Shown: piece by piece, positions 53,560 to 64,000 of the stretch
Position numbering within the stretch: position 1 is the stretch's first letter
Layout: each line of letters starts with the position of its first letter
From: Deltaproteobacteria bacterium
GTDB lineage: Bacteria; Desulfobacterota; Syntrophia; Syntrophales; Smithellaceae
Assembly (NCBI GenBank): GCA_012729055.1
Contig: JAAYDW010000098.1
Span: 1 to 64,000 of the forward strand
Direction of reading: 5' to 3'
DNA length: 64,000 bases
The notes under the pieces: model-generated
Databases searched by the model: none
The model's input: only the letters and a program-made list of their open reading frames with translations
Told to the model about the DNA's origin: nothing
Translations under genes and position numbers: made by a program

Positions 53560-54891
53560 ATGACCATGAAAACCCGTTACATATATATCGCAACCTTCGG
53601 CTGCCAGATGAACGTGCATGACTCGGAGCAGATGGCGGCGCTCCTGGAAGAGGAGGGCTACCGTCTGACGCAAGATTCCGCCCGGGCGGATGTGATTCTG
53701 TTCAACACCTGTTCCATCCGCGACAAAGCCGAGCAGAAGGCGTTTAGCGAATTGGGACGCCTGGTGAAACTCAAGGAGAAAAATCCCGGACTGCTCGTCG
53801 GTTTCGGCGGCTGCCTGGCGCAGCATCTGGGGGAGGGCGTTTACAAAAGAGAAAAGGCCGTGGACTTTGTCTTCGGAACCCATCATATTTCCAGGCTGCC
53901 GGAAATTCTCGCAGCGGTGACGAACGGGAAAAAGCGAGCCGTGGAAACCTGCTTCTTTTCAGAAATTCAATCGCTGGGCGTTTTCGCCCCTCCCGCGCCG
54001 GGGGAGCTTAGCGCGTTTGTCTCGATCATGCAGGGATGCGACAATTACTGCAGCTACTGCGTCGTGCCTTACCTGCGCGGCCCGGAGATGAGCCGGCCGC
54101 CGGAAGAGATCCTCGAAGAAATCCGGAAACTCGCCTGCTGCGGCGTGAAGGAAGTAACGCTTCTGGGCCAGAACGTCAATTCGTACGGCAAAAACCTTGC
54201 CGGCGGATGTAATTTCGTATCCCTGCTCAAGAGCATCGAGGCGATTCAGGGTCTGGAAAGAATTCGTTTCACCACGTCTCATCCCAAGGATCTGTCCGAC
54301 GATCTCATCGACTGTTTCAGAAGCCTTTCCAAACTGTGCGAGCATATTCATCTGCCGGTACAGTCCGGCTCCAACCGCGTTTTGAAAAGGATGAACCGGG
54401 GCTATTCGGTCGGGGAATACTGCGCGAAAGTGGAGCGTCTGCGGACCGTTTGCCCGTCCATCAGCATTACGTCCGACGTCATCGTCGGTTTTCCGGGGGA
54501 AACGGCAAAAGATTATCAAGAAACCGTTGACATGATGGAAAAAATCAGGTTTGATTCATTATTTTCGTTTAAGTATTCTGAACGAAAGGGAACGGCCGCC
54601 CGAACATTTAACGATCCGGTGCCGGAGGCGGAAAAGCAGCGCAGGCTCAAGGAATTGCAGGCGCTGCAGGACCGGCACACCCAGGAAAAAAACTCGGCGC
54701 TCGAAGGAAGCGTTCAGGAAGTGCTGGTGGAAGGCCCGAGCAAAAATTCCGACTCGGACATGACGGGACGGACGCGCGCCTGGAGAATCGTTAACTTTAA
54801 AGGCGGCCGGGAGCTCGCGGGTAAAAAGGTAAAGGTCGAGATCACACGCGGGTTTCTGCACTCGCTGCGGGGCAGGATGATAAATCGATAA
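53560..54891 (+). CDS. miaB: tRNA-2-methylthio-N6-dimethylallyladenosine synthase MiaB
   Basis: A 443-residue methylthiotransferase that adds a methylthio group at A37 of tRNA. The N-terminal UPF0004 domain has the three extra cysteines (TFGCQMN, NTCSIRDKAEQKA, GGCLAQ). The radical SAM motif C160-x3-C164-x2-C167 is in CDNYCSYC, followed by TSHPKDLSDDLI. A TRAM domain ends the protein. The early DKAEQKA and PYLRGPEMSRP favour MiaB over MtaB or RimO. It is followed 12 bases later by the bifunctional nuclease gene. Confidence 0.92.
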   Translation: MTMKTRYIYIATFGCQMNVHDSEQMAALLEEEGYRLTQDSARADVILFNTCSIRDKAEQKAFSELGRLVKLKEKNPGLLVGFGGCLAQHLGEGVYKREKAVDFVFGTHHISRLPEILAAVTNGKKRAVETCFFSEIQSLGVFAPPAPGELSAFVSIMQGCDNYCSYCVVPYLRGPEMSRPPEEILEEIRKLACCGVKEVTLLGQNVNSYGKNLAGGCNFVSLLKSIEAIQGLERIRFTTSHPKDLSDDLIDCFRSLSKLCEHIHLPVQSGSNRVLKRMNRGYSVGEYCAKVERLRTVCPSISITSDVIVGFPGETAKDYQETVDMMEKIRFDSLFSFKYSERKGTAARTFNDPVPEAEKQRRLKELQALQDRHTQEKNSALEGSVQEVLVEGPSKNSDSDMTGRTRAWRIVNFKGGRELAGKKVKVEITRGFLHSLRGRMINR

Positions 54892-54902
54892 GGAGGCCGG
54901 GG

Positions 54903-55403
54903 ATGCTGCTGGAGATGAAGGTGTCGGGATTGACCATTGATCCGATCACCAATACGCCCATCGTCATTTTGAAAGATCTGCAGGACAGCAAAGCCATTCC
55001 GATCTGGATCGGGTTGTTCGAAGCCAGCGCCATCGCGACGGAGCTTGAGCATGTCGTGTTTTCGCGGCCGATGACGCACGATCTCCTGTACGAATGCATC
55101 AAGGCGCTCGATGTGACGGTGAACCGGATTGAAATCGTCGATATTCGCAACAATACGTTTTTCGCCAACGTGTATCTGACGCGGGAGGGGCAGAGTTACG
55201 CCATCGACGCGCGTCCGAGCGATGCGATTGCGCTGGCGCTGCGCGCGCGGGCGTCGATTTTCGTGGAGGAAAGCGTCCTCGAAAAATCCCGCAACATCGA
55301 TTTCGGCATGAAGCTTTCCGATATCGACAAGTTTAAGGAAGACAAGATCAAGGAGTTTCTGGAAAATTTATCCGCGGAAGATTTCGGGAAGTACAAAATG
55401 TGA
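54903..55403 (+). CDS. Bifunctional nuclease family protein (DUF151)
   Basis: This 166-residue protein belongs to the BFN/DUF151 family. Conserved blocks are LKDLQDSKAIPIWIGLFEASAIA, RPMTHDLL and IDARPSDAIALALRARASIFVEESVL. Members are reported to have RNase/DNase activity, but their cell role is poorly known. The gene is packed between miaB and xerC, with spacings of 12 and 4 bases. The C-terminal UVR-like tail (DKFKEDKIKEFLENL) is common in the bacterial forms. Confidence 0.85.
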   Translation: MLLEMKVSGLTIDPITNTPIVILKDLQDSKAIPIWIGLFEASAIATELEHVVFSRPMTHDLLYECIKALDVTVNRIEIVDIRNNTFFANVYLTREGQSYAIDARPSDAIALALRARASIFVEESVLEKSRNIDFGMKLSDIDKFKEDKIKEFLENLSAEDFGKYKM

Positions 55404-55407
55404 CGAA

Positions 55408-56325
55408 ATGAAAAACCTGCTGGCGGATTTTCGAACATTTCTGGACGTCGAACGCAATGTGTCGGAACATACCCGCCGGGCCTATCTGACGGATATCGAG
55501 GAATTTAACGCCTTCCTGCACGGCAGGGAGAATCCGTCAGACGAGAAGACGCTCATCGCCGCCGGGACGGACGCCGTCCGGGCGTATCTGTCTTTCCTGT
55601 TCGGCCGGAAGCTGAAAAAGACGTCCATCAACCGCAAGGTGTCTTCTCTGCGGGCGTTTTACCGGTTTCTGCTGCGCGAAGGCGTTGTCAAAAACAATCC
55701 TGCCCAGGGGATCCGGACGCCGAAGACGGAAAAATACATACCGACGTTTTTGTCGGTGGATGAAGCATTTGCGCTGCTTGCCGCTTCAACGGCCGATGCC
55801 TCCGCAGCCGGACGGCGCGGCCGGGCGATGCTGGAGCTGTTCTACTCTTCCGGTCTCAGGCTGGCGGAGATGGCCGGCTTAAACGTGGAAGACGTTCATT
55901 TTGACGAAGCGCTGGTGAAGGTTCGCGGCAAGGGCAAAAAGGAAAGAATCGTTCCGGTGGGCAGGCCGGCGCTCGACGCGATCCGCGGCTATCTTTCCGC
56001 AACCGAAGCCTTGCGGAAAGAAAAGGGTATCGATCCTTTCCGCGGCGCGCTTTTCCTAAACAACCGCGGCGGGAGGATTACGACGCGGAGCATCGCCCGC
56101 CTGGTGGACGGGGCCGCGCTCCGAAGCGGCATCGGGCGCAAAATCAGTCCGCACGCGCTGCGGCACAGCTTCGCCACGCATCTCTTGTCGGCGGGGGCGG
56201 ATTTGCGGTCGATTCAGGAAATGCTCGGACACGAAAGTCTGTCCACGACGCAGAAGTACACGGCGGTGAACATCAACCGCCTGATGGAAGTTTATGACAA
56301 GGCCCATCCCCGGGCCAAAAGATAG
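55408..56325 (+). CDS. xerC: Tyrosine recombinase XerC
   Basis: The 305-residue site-specific recombinase has an N-terminal SAM-like DNA-binding domain ([27 protein letters not shown]). The C-terminal catalytic domain carries [10 protein letters not shown] (Arg I), [25 protein letters not shown] (His-Arg) and [15 protein letters not shown] with the nucleophile tyrosine. It resolves chromosome dimers at dif together with XerD, or alone as XerH/XerA types do. It leads the hslV-hslU pair, a common gene order. The dif site is not in the window. Confidence 0.9.
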   Translation: MKNLLADFRTFLDVERNVSEHTRRAYLTDIEEFNAFLHGRENPSDEKTLIAAGTDAVRAYLSFLFGRKLKKTSINRKVSSLRAFYRFLLREGVVKNNPAQGIRTPKTEKYIPTFLSVDEAFALLAASTADASAAGRRGRAMLELFYSSGLRLAEMAGLNVEDVHFDEALVKVRGKGKKERIVPVGRPALDAIRGYLSATEALRKEKGIDPFRGALFLNNRGGRITTRSIARLVDGAALRSGIGRKISPHALRHSFATHLLSAGADLRSIQEMLGHESLSTTQKYTAVNINRLMEVYDKAHPRAKR

Positions 56326-56375
56326 CGCCTCGAAGCTGCAAACGATGCGCTGAGAGCCGCGAAACAGGAGCAGAC

Positions 56376-56951
56376 ATGCACATTAGAGGGACAACCATCC
56401 TGGCTATCAGGAAAGACGACAAAATCACCGTGGCCGGCGACGGCCAGGTGACGCTGGATACGACGATTCTGAAACACGGAGCGCGCAAGGTGCGGCGCCT
56501 TTACAACAATGAAGTCATTGTCGGATTTGCGGGAGCGACCGCCGACGCCTTTACGCTGTTCGACCGCTTCGACCAGAAGCTCGAACAGTACAACGGCAAC
56601 CTTCTGCGGGCGGCGGTGGAACTGACCAAGGACTGGCGCACCGACCGCGTGCTGCGGCACCTGGAAGCGCTGATGATTGCGGTGAGCCGCGATTACTCAC
56701 TGATTATTTCGGGCAACGGCGATGTCATCGAATCCGACGACGACGTCATGGCGATCGGTTCCGGCGGCGCTTTCGCGCAGGCGGCGGCGCGCGCGCTGGT
56801 CCGCCACAGTACGCTGTCCGCCACGGAAATCGCCCGGGAAGCCATGCGGATCGCGGCGGAAATCTGCATCTACACCAACGATCACATCACGATTGAGGAA
56901 ATCGACCTCAACGAGGAAACGCCGAAAGAAGGCAAGAAGAGCAAAAAATAA
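56376..56951 (+). CDS. hslV: ATP-dependent protease peptidase subunit HslV
   Basis: This 191-residue proteasome-like N-terminal-nucleophile peptidase starts [14 protein letters not shown], so processing would expose the catalytic threonine. [23 protein letters not shown] and [16 protein letters not shown] are family blocks. With HslU it forms a double-ring protease degrading unfolded or regulatory proteins. hslU follows 16 bases later. The acidic and lysine-rich C-terminus ([12 protein letters not shown]) is slightly longer than in E. coli. Confidence 0.96.
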   Translation: MHIRGTTILAIRKDDKITVAGDGQVTLDTTILKHGARKVRRLYNNEVIVGFAGATADAFTLFDRFDQKLEQYNGNLLRAAVELTKDWRTDRVLRHLEALMIAVSRDYSLIISGNGDVIESDDDVMAIGSGGAFAQAAARALVRHSTLSATEIAREAMRIAAEICIYTNDHITIEEIDLNEETPKEGKKSKK

Positions 56952-56967
56952 GGAGCAAGTTCAAATT

Positions 56968-59266
<2,299 letters not shown>

Positions 59267-59284
59267 AAGAAGGAAGACGGACTC

Positions 59285-60475
59285 ATGAACGGAAAAAAAA
59301 TTATGGCGCTGGCCGATGCGAACATCATGAACACTTACCGGAGAGTGCCTATTGCGCTTGTCAAAGGCGAAGGCGCGCGGGTCTGGGACGCCGAGGACAG
59401 GGAGTACCTTGATTTTGTCGCCGGCATCGCCGTGTGCAATCTGGGGCATTCCCATCCGAAAGTGGTAAAGACGATCAAAAAGCAGGCCAAGGAGCTGATG
59501 CACGTCTCCAACCTGTATTATACGAAGCCGCAGGCGGACGTCGCGGCCTGGCTGGTCGCCCATTCCTTTGCGGACCGGGTCTTTTTCTGCAACAGCGGAG
59601 CGGAAGCCAACGAAGCCGCCATCAAGCTGGCGCGCAAGTATGCCCATGAAAAGATGGGCGAGGGCAGGTATGAACTGATCACCATGAAGGATTCCTTTCA
59701 CGGCCGGACGATGGCGACCATCACCGCCACGGGCCAGGAAAAATTCCAGTTCGGCTTTACGCCGCTTTTGGACGGTTTCACCTACGTGCCCTTCAACGAT
59801 CCCGGCGCGCTGGAGGCGGCCATCACACCCAAAACCTGCGGCGTGATGCTGGAGCCGATCCAGGGCGAGGGCGGGGTGATCATTCCCGACGCGGCCTATC
59901 TGGCCCGGGTGCGGGACATCTGCGACCGCCATCATATCCTGATGATCGTCGATGAAGTCCAGACCGGCGTCGGCCGGACGGGCAGGCTGTTCGCCTACGA
60001 ACACTCGGGAATCGAGCCCGACATCATGACGCTGGCCAAAGCCCTGGGCAACGGTTTCCCCGTGGGCGCAATGCTGGCGAAAGAGGAAATTGCCCGCGCG
60101 TTTGTTCCGGGCAATCATGCGTCCACCTTCGGCGGCAACCTGCTGGCGATGGCGGCGGTGAAAGCCACGCTCAAAGCGCTCCTGGAAGACGGCGTGCTGG
60201 ACAATTGCCGAAAAATAGGAGAGTATTTCCTTCTGAGGCTCCGGGAGCTGCAGGCGAAGCATCCCGTCATCACGGAGGTCCGGGGCAGGGGGCTCATGCT
60301 GGCCTGCTCGCTCGCGATTGAAGGCGCGGGCATTGTCGGGGCCTGTCAGGAACGGGGATTGCTCATTAACTGTACCGGCGGAAAGACGCTGCGCTTTGTT
60401 CCGCCGCTCATCGTCGATGCCGGTGACATCGACGATGCGATAGCCATTCTGGATTCGGTCATGGAGGGGACATGA
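59285..60475 (+). CDS. argD: Acetylornithine aminotransferase
   Basis: The 396-residue class III PLP aminotransferase makes N-acetylornithine from acetylglutamate semialdehyde. Family blocks are FCNSGAEANEAAIKLARK, SFHGRTMATITATGQ, IVDEVQTGVGRTG and the PLP-lysine region TLAKALGNGFPVGA. The stop overlaps the argF start (ATGA), so they are coupled. An ArgE or ArgJ is needed to release ornithine and is not in the window. Confidence 0.93.
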   Translation: MNGKKIMALADANIMNTYRRVPIALVKGEGARVWDAEDREYLDFVAGIAVCNLGHSHPKVVKTIKKQAKELMHVSNLYYTKPQADVAAWLVAHSFADRVFFCNSGAEANEAAIKLARKYAHEKMGEGRYELITMKDSFHGRTMATITATGQEKFQFGFTPLLDGFTYVPFNDPGALEAAITPKTCGVMLEPIQGEGGVIIPDAAYLARVRDICDRHHILMIVDEVQTGVGRTGRLFAYEHSGIEPDIMTLAKALGNGFPVGAMLAKEEIARAFVPGNHASTFGGNLLAMAAVKATLKALLEDGVLDNCRKIGEYFLLRLRELQAKHPVITEVRGRGLMLACSLAIEGAGIVGACQERGLLINCTGGKTLRFVPPLIVDAGDIDDAIAILDSVMEGT

Positions 60476-61365
60476 ATAAAGACTTGCTCGGTTTTGCAGG
60501 GATGACACCGGCGGATTTCCAGACCATCTGGCGCCGCGCCGCCCGGCTCAAGCAGTTGCTCAAAGAGGGCAGAGACCACGCGTCGCTGAAGGGAAAGACG
60601 CTGGGCATGATCTTCGACAAATCGTCCACCCGGACGAGGATTTCCTTCGAGGTCGGCATGTACCAGCTGGGCGGCATCGCCCTGTTCCTGAATTCGCGCG
60701 ACACGCAGATCGGACGGGGAGAGACGCTCGCCGATTCCGCCCGGATGATGTCCTGCTACTTAAACGGCATCATGATCCGCACCTTTGCCCAGGAAAGCGT
60801 CGAAGAACTTGCCCGCTATGCCGCCATTCCGGTCATCAACGGACTTACGGATCTTCTGCACCCCTGTCAGATTCTGGCGGACCTGTTTACCATTCAGGAA
60901 AAGAAAGGGTCTTACGAGGGCGTGCGGGTGGCCTATATCGGCGACGGCAACAATGTCGCCAACAGCTGGATTGAAGCGGCGACGCATCTGCCTTTCGAAC
61001 TGGCGCTGGCCTGTCCGGAAGGCTACGACCCCGACGCGCGGATTCTCGCGGCCGCCGGCGGCGTAAAGCTGTGCCGCGATCCGTTCGAAGCCGCGCGAAA
61101 CGCCGACGTGCTCTACACCGATGTCTGGACCAGCATGGGGCAGGAGGCCGAGTCTCAGGAAAGGATGAAGATTTTTAAAAATTATCAGATTAATCAGGCG
61201 CTGTTGGAAGCGGCGAAAAAAGACGCCATCGTGATGCATTGTCTGCCGGCGCACCGCGGCGAGGAAATCACCGCCGACGTCATCGACGGACCGCAGTCCG
61301 TCGTCGTCGAGGAAGCGGAAAACCGCCTGCACGTGCAAAAGGCTGTTTTGGAAATATTGCTCTAG
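60472..61365 (+). CDS. argF: Ornithine carbamoyltransferase
   Basis: A 297-residue transcarbamylase that makes citrulline from ornithine and carbamoyl phosphate. Carbamoyl-phosphate binding is by [10 protein letters not shown], and the ornithine site by [11 protein letters not shown]. The [16 protein letters not shown] block (HPxQ) is typical. A longer [13 protein letters not shown] segment fits. It overlaps argD and ends 14 bases before the argG GTG. Confidence 0.95.
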   Translation: MNKDLLGFAGMTPADFQTIWRRAARLKQLLKEGRDHASLKGKTLGMIFDKSSTRTRISFEVGMYQLGGIALFLNSRDTQIGRGETLADSARMMSCYLNGIMIRTFAQESVEELARYAAIPVINGLTDLLHPCQILADLFTIQEKKGSYEGVRVAYIGDGNNVANSWIEAATHLPFELALACPEGYDPDARILAAAGGVKLCRDPFEAARNADVLYTDVWTSMGQEAESQERMKIFKNYQINQALLEAAKKDAIVMHCLPAHRGEEITADVIDGPQSVVVEEAENRLHVQKAVLEILL

Positions 61366-61379
61366 GAGGAAAAAATATC

Positions 61380-62594
61380 GTGGCAAATAAAATTAAAAAA
61401 GTTGTATTGGCGTATTCCGGCGGTCTGGACACTTCCGTCATCGTCCGCTGGTTGATCGAAACGTATAAATGCGAGGTGATCTGCTTCGCGGCCGACGTGG
61501 GACAAAAGGAAGAACTTTCCGGGCTGGAGGAAAAGGCCCTCAGCACCGGCGCCAGCAAAATCTACATCGACAACCTGCAGGAAGAATTCGCCCGCGACTT
61601 CGTCTTTCCGGCGCTGCGCGCCAACGCGATTTACGAAGGAACGTATCTGCTGGGCACGTCGCTGGCCCGGCCGCTCATTGCCAAGCGCCAGATTGAGATC
61701 GCTCATCTCGAAGGCGCGGATTCCGTATCGCACGGCGCCACCGGAAAGGGCAACGACCAGGTCCGATTTGAACTGACCTTCATCGCGCTCGATCCGTCCA
61801 TCAACATCATCGCCACCTGGCGCGACGAGCACTGGAAATTCAACTCCCGGGAATCGATGATGAACTATGCGAAGAAATACAAGATCCCCATCACGCTCAC
61901 CAAAGCCAAGCCCTACAGTTCCGACCGCAATCTGCTGCATATTTCGCACGAGGGCGGCATTCTGGAGGACACATGGGCGGAGCCGCCTGAGGATATTTTC
62001 GTGTTGACCCAGTCGCCTGAAGCGGCGCCGGACAAGCCGACGTACGTGGAAATCGATTTCAAGAAGGGCAATCCGGTGGCCGTGAACGGCAGGAAAATGT
62101 CGCCGGCCAAACTCATGGATTGTCTGAACGCCGTCGCCGGCCAGAACGGAATCGGCCGGGTGGATATGGTCGAAAACCGTTTTGTCGGCATGAAATCCCG
62201 CGGCGTTTACGAGACGCCCGGCGGAACGGTTCTCTGGGCGGCGCACCGCGCGGTCGAATCCATCACGATGGACCGCGAAGTCATGCTGATGCGCGATTCG
62301 CTCACGCCGAAGTACGCGCAGCTCGCGTATAACGGTTTCTGGTATTCGCCGGAGATGAAGACGCTGCAAACGTACATCGACGCGACGCAGGAAACCGTGA
62401 ACGGCACGGCGAGGCTGAAGTTGTACAAGGGCAACTGTATCGTCGTCGGACGCAAGTCGCCCGATTCCCTCTACAGCGAGGCGTTTGCGACCTTTGAAAA
62501 GGATCAGGTGTACAATCAGAAAGACGCGACCGGCTTCATTCGACTCAACGGTCTGCGCCTGCGGATTCAGAATATTCTGAAAAACAAAGCGTAA
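61380..62594 (+). CDS. argG: Argininosuccinate synthase
   Basis: This 404-residue ATP-pyrophosphatase joins citrulline and aspartate. The P-loop-like [15 protein letters not shown] near the start, [20 protein letters not shown] and [19 protein letters not shown] identify it. The start is a GTG at 61380 after AGGAGG; a frame extending further upstream lies within argF. argH follows after about 20 bases. Confidence 0.95.
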   Translation: MANKIKKVVLAYSGGLDTSVIVRWLIETYKCEVICFAADVGQKEELSGLEEKALSTGASKIYIDNLQEEFARDFVFPALRANAIYEGTYLLGTSLARPLIAKRQIEIAHLEGADSVSHGATGKGNDQVRFELTFIALDPSINIIATWRDEHWKFNSRESMMNYAKKYKIPITLTKAKPYSSDRNLLHISHEGGILEDTWAEPPEDIFVLTQSPEAAPDKPTYVEIDFKKGNPVAVNGRKMSPAKLMDCLNAVAGQNGIGRVDMVENRFVGMKSRGVYETPGGTVLWAAHRAVESITMDREVMLMRDSLTPKYAQLAYNGFWYSPEMKTLQTYIDATQETVNGTARLKLYKGNCIVVGRKSPDSLYSEAFATFEKDQVYNQKDATGFIRLNGLRLRIQNILKNKA

Positions 62595-62615
62595 GCGCCG
62601 ACAAGGAGCGCTCTT

Positions 62616-64000
62616 ATGGCGGAAAACAAAAAACCCTGGTCGGGACGCTTCGGCGAGGCCACGGCCAAAAGTGTGGAGACCTTCACCTGTTCGCTGCATT
62701 ACGATTCGCGGCTGTATCGCTACGATATCGAGGGCTCCATTGCCCATGCCGCGATGCTGGCCGAATCGAAAATTCTTTCCCGGAAAGACGAGAAGGCGAT
62801 TGTCCGCGGGCTCAAGGGCATCCTCGGCGATATCGAGAAAGGGGTTTTGGCCTTCGATCCGGCCGATGAAGACATTCACATGGCCGTCGAAAAGGAGTTG
62901 ATCCGGCGCATCGGCCCTGCCGGCGGAAAACTGCATACCGCCCGCAGCCGCAACGATCAGATCGCCCTCGACGTCCGGCTTTATCTGCGCGCTGAAATCG
63001 ACGGCATCGTCGCGTTGCTGGGAGCTTTGCAAGGGAGGCTGGTGGAAACGGCCAAAAAGGAAATGCAAACCGTCATGCCCGGCTATACGCATCTGCAAAA
63101 AGCGCAGCCGGTGCTGCTGGCGCACTACCTGATGGCTTTTGCCGAAATGTTTTCCCGGGACGCCGGGCGGCTTGCCGATTGCCGGAAGCGGGTGAATGTG
63201 CTGCCGCTGGGAGCGGCGGCGCTGGCCGGAACGGGATTGCCGATCGACCGCCATTGCGCGGCCCGCCTGCTGGATTTTCCGCAGGTGAGCCGCAACAGCA
63301 TGGATACGGTGGCCGACCGGGACCATATCGCGGAATTTATCTTCGCCGCCGCGCTGGTTATGATGCACCTGAGCCGCTTTTGCGAGGATCTGGTTCTGTG
63401 GTCGTCCGACGAGTTCGGCTTTGCCGAAATCGCCGACGCCTATACTACCGGCAGCAGCATCATGCCGCAGAAAAAAAATCCGGACATCGCGGAGCTGATT
63501 CGTGGCAAGACGGCGCGGGTTTACGGCGATCTGGTCGCGCTCCTGACGCTGCTCAAGGGTCTTCCCATGACCTACAACCGCGACCTGCAGGAGGACAAGG
63601 AGCCTTTGTTCGACGCGGTGGATACGGTGAAGGACTGCCTTTCCATTTTTACGGAAATGCTTGCGCACACCGTGTTTAACGCACAGCGTATGCGCGCGGC
63701 GGCAGCGGGCGGGTTTTCCACCGCAACGGATATTGCAGAATATCTGGTTGAAAAAGGCGTTCCGTTCCGCCAGGCGCATGAAATTGTGGGAGGGATTGTC
63801 GCCTACTGCCTGCAAAGCCGCAGGACGCTCGAAGACCTGACGCTGGGCGAGTACCAGTCGTTCCACGCGGGATTCGACGAGGCGATCCTGTCCCGGATTT
63901 CGCCGGAAAATTCAGTGAACGCCCGACGGACTTACGGCGGCACGGCGCAGGCGGCCGTCCGGGAAAGGATACGGGAATTTGAGAAAAAACTCGGCAGGAA
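62616..64000 (+). CDS. argH: Argininosuccinate lyase, cut by window end
   Basis: The last step of arginine synthesis, releasing fumarate. The 461 visible residues include MVDRDH-like TVADRDHIAEF, the GSSIMPQKKNPD signature (from G279, with catalytic serines 280-281) and HTARSRNDQIALDVRLYL. The usual length is about 460-470, so only a few residues lie beyond the window. ATG 62616 has ACAAGGAG upstream. It closes the argB-D-F-G-H block. Confidence 0.95.
   Translation, partial: MAENKKPWSGRFGEATAKSVETFTCSLHYDSRLYRYDIEGSIAHAAMLAESKILSRKDEKAIVRGLKGILGDIEKGVLAFDPADEDIHMAVEKELIRRIGPAGGKLHTARSRNDQIALDVRLYLRAEIDGIVALLGALQGRLVETAKKEMQTVMPGYTHLQKAQPVLLAHYLMAFAEMFSRDAGRLADCRKRVNVLPLGAAALAGTGLPIDRHCAARLLDFPQVSRNSMDTVADRDHIAEFIFAAALVMMHLSRFCEDLVLWSSDEFGFAEIADAYTTGSSIMPQKKNPDIAELIRGKTARVYGDLVALLTLLKGLPMTYNRDLQEDKEPLFDAVDTVKDCLSIFTEMLAHTVFNAQRMRAAAAGGFSTATDIAEYLVEKGVPFRQAHEIVGGIVAYCLQSRRTLEDLTLGEYQSFHAGFDEAILSRISPENSVNARRTYGGTAQAAVRERIREFEKKLGR

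Noticed and set aside
61362-63866. Minus-strand open frame of 834 codons
   Set aside because: It is a mirror of argG and argH, whose motifs are certain on the plus strand.

Overview
The window reads as chromosomal sequence from an anaerobic, GC-rich, Gram-negative bacterium. I infer the Desulfobacterota (former Deltaproteobacteria), plausibly close to the syntrophic fatty-acid and aromatic-acid degraders (Syntrophales). The reasons are the many acyl-CoA activation and beta-oxidation genes, the oxygen-independent ribonucleotide reductase NrdD/NrdG, NifU/NifS-type Fe-S assembly, a Tat-exported molybdoenzyme, and the absence of any aerobic respiratory gene. No rRNA, tRNA, CRISPR array or complete mobile element was found. 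Coding density is high and intergenic gaps rarely exceed 300 bases.

Layout. 1-628 is decayed DNA with a frameshifted DctM (TRAP permease) remnant. 629-6829 holds an SCP2-like protein, a thiamine-diphosphate enzyme, a zinc dehydrogenase, a TPR protein and a bacterial dynamin-like GTPase. 7043-10367 holds a metallo-beta-lactamase-fold protein, a FATP-type acyl-CoA synthetase and a small exported protein. 10576-13656 holds nifU-nifS, an HU protein and a ModE-like regulator. 13753-18006 is a molybdoenzyme operon (catalytic subunit, four-cluster ferredoxin subunit, TorD chaperone) behind a good sigma70-type promoter. 18109-27772 is rich in acyl-CoA metabolism: AMP-forming synthetase, SDR, two acyl-CoA dehydrogenases, 3-hydroxyacyl-CoA dehydrogenase and an orphan NDP-forming acyl-CoA synthetase alpha subunit. 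A fragment of another acyl-CoA ligase also lies there.

27936-35940 holds a penicillin-binding protein and then a tightly packed cluster of PHP phosphoesterase, glycosyltransferase, methyltransferase, alpha/alpha-toroid protein, acyltransferase and B12-type radical SAM enzyme, whose product I cannot name. 36040-38979 is nrdD-nrdG behind paired NrdR boxes. 39001-44828 holds an HD-GYP phosphodiesterase, a divergent metK behind a SAM-II riboswitch with a transcription-terminator expression platform, a family I.5-type secreted lipase and purB. 45048-47816 holds a flavin reductase, a second orphan NDP-forming synthetase subunit and an enoyl-CoA hydratase. On the minus strand nadB is followed by an unusual STAS-PLP decarboxylase fusion.

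51635 to the end is a long plus-strand housekeeping run: tsaD, ksgA, miaB, a bifunctional nuclease, xerC, hslV, hslU, argB, argD, argF, argG and argH, the last cut by the window edge. ArgB, D, F, G and H carry acetylglutamate through to arginine.

The most interesting items are the STAS-decarboxylase fusion, the SAM-II riboswitch joined to an atypical MetK, the Bacillus-type lipase, the unassigned PHP-to-radical-SAM cluster, and the small molybdoenzyme operon with its own ModE-like neighbour.
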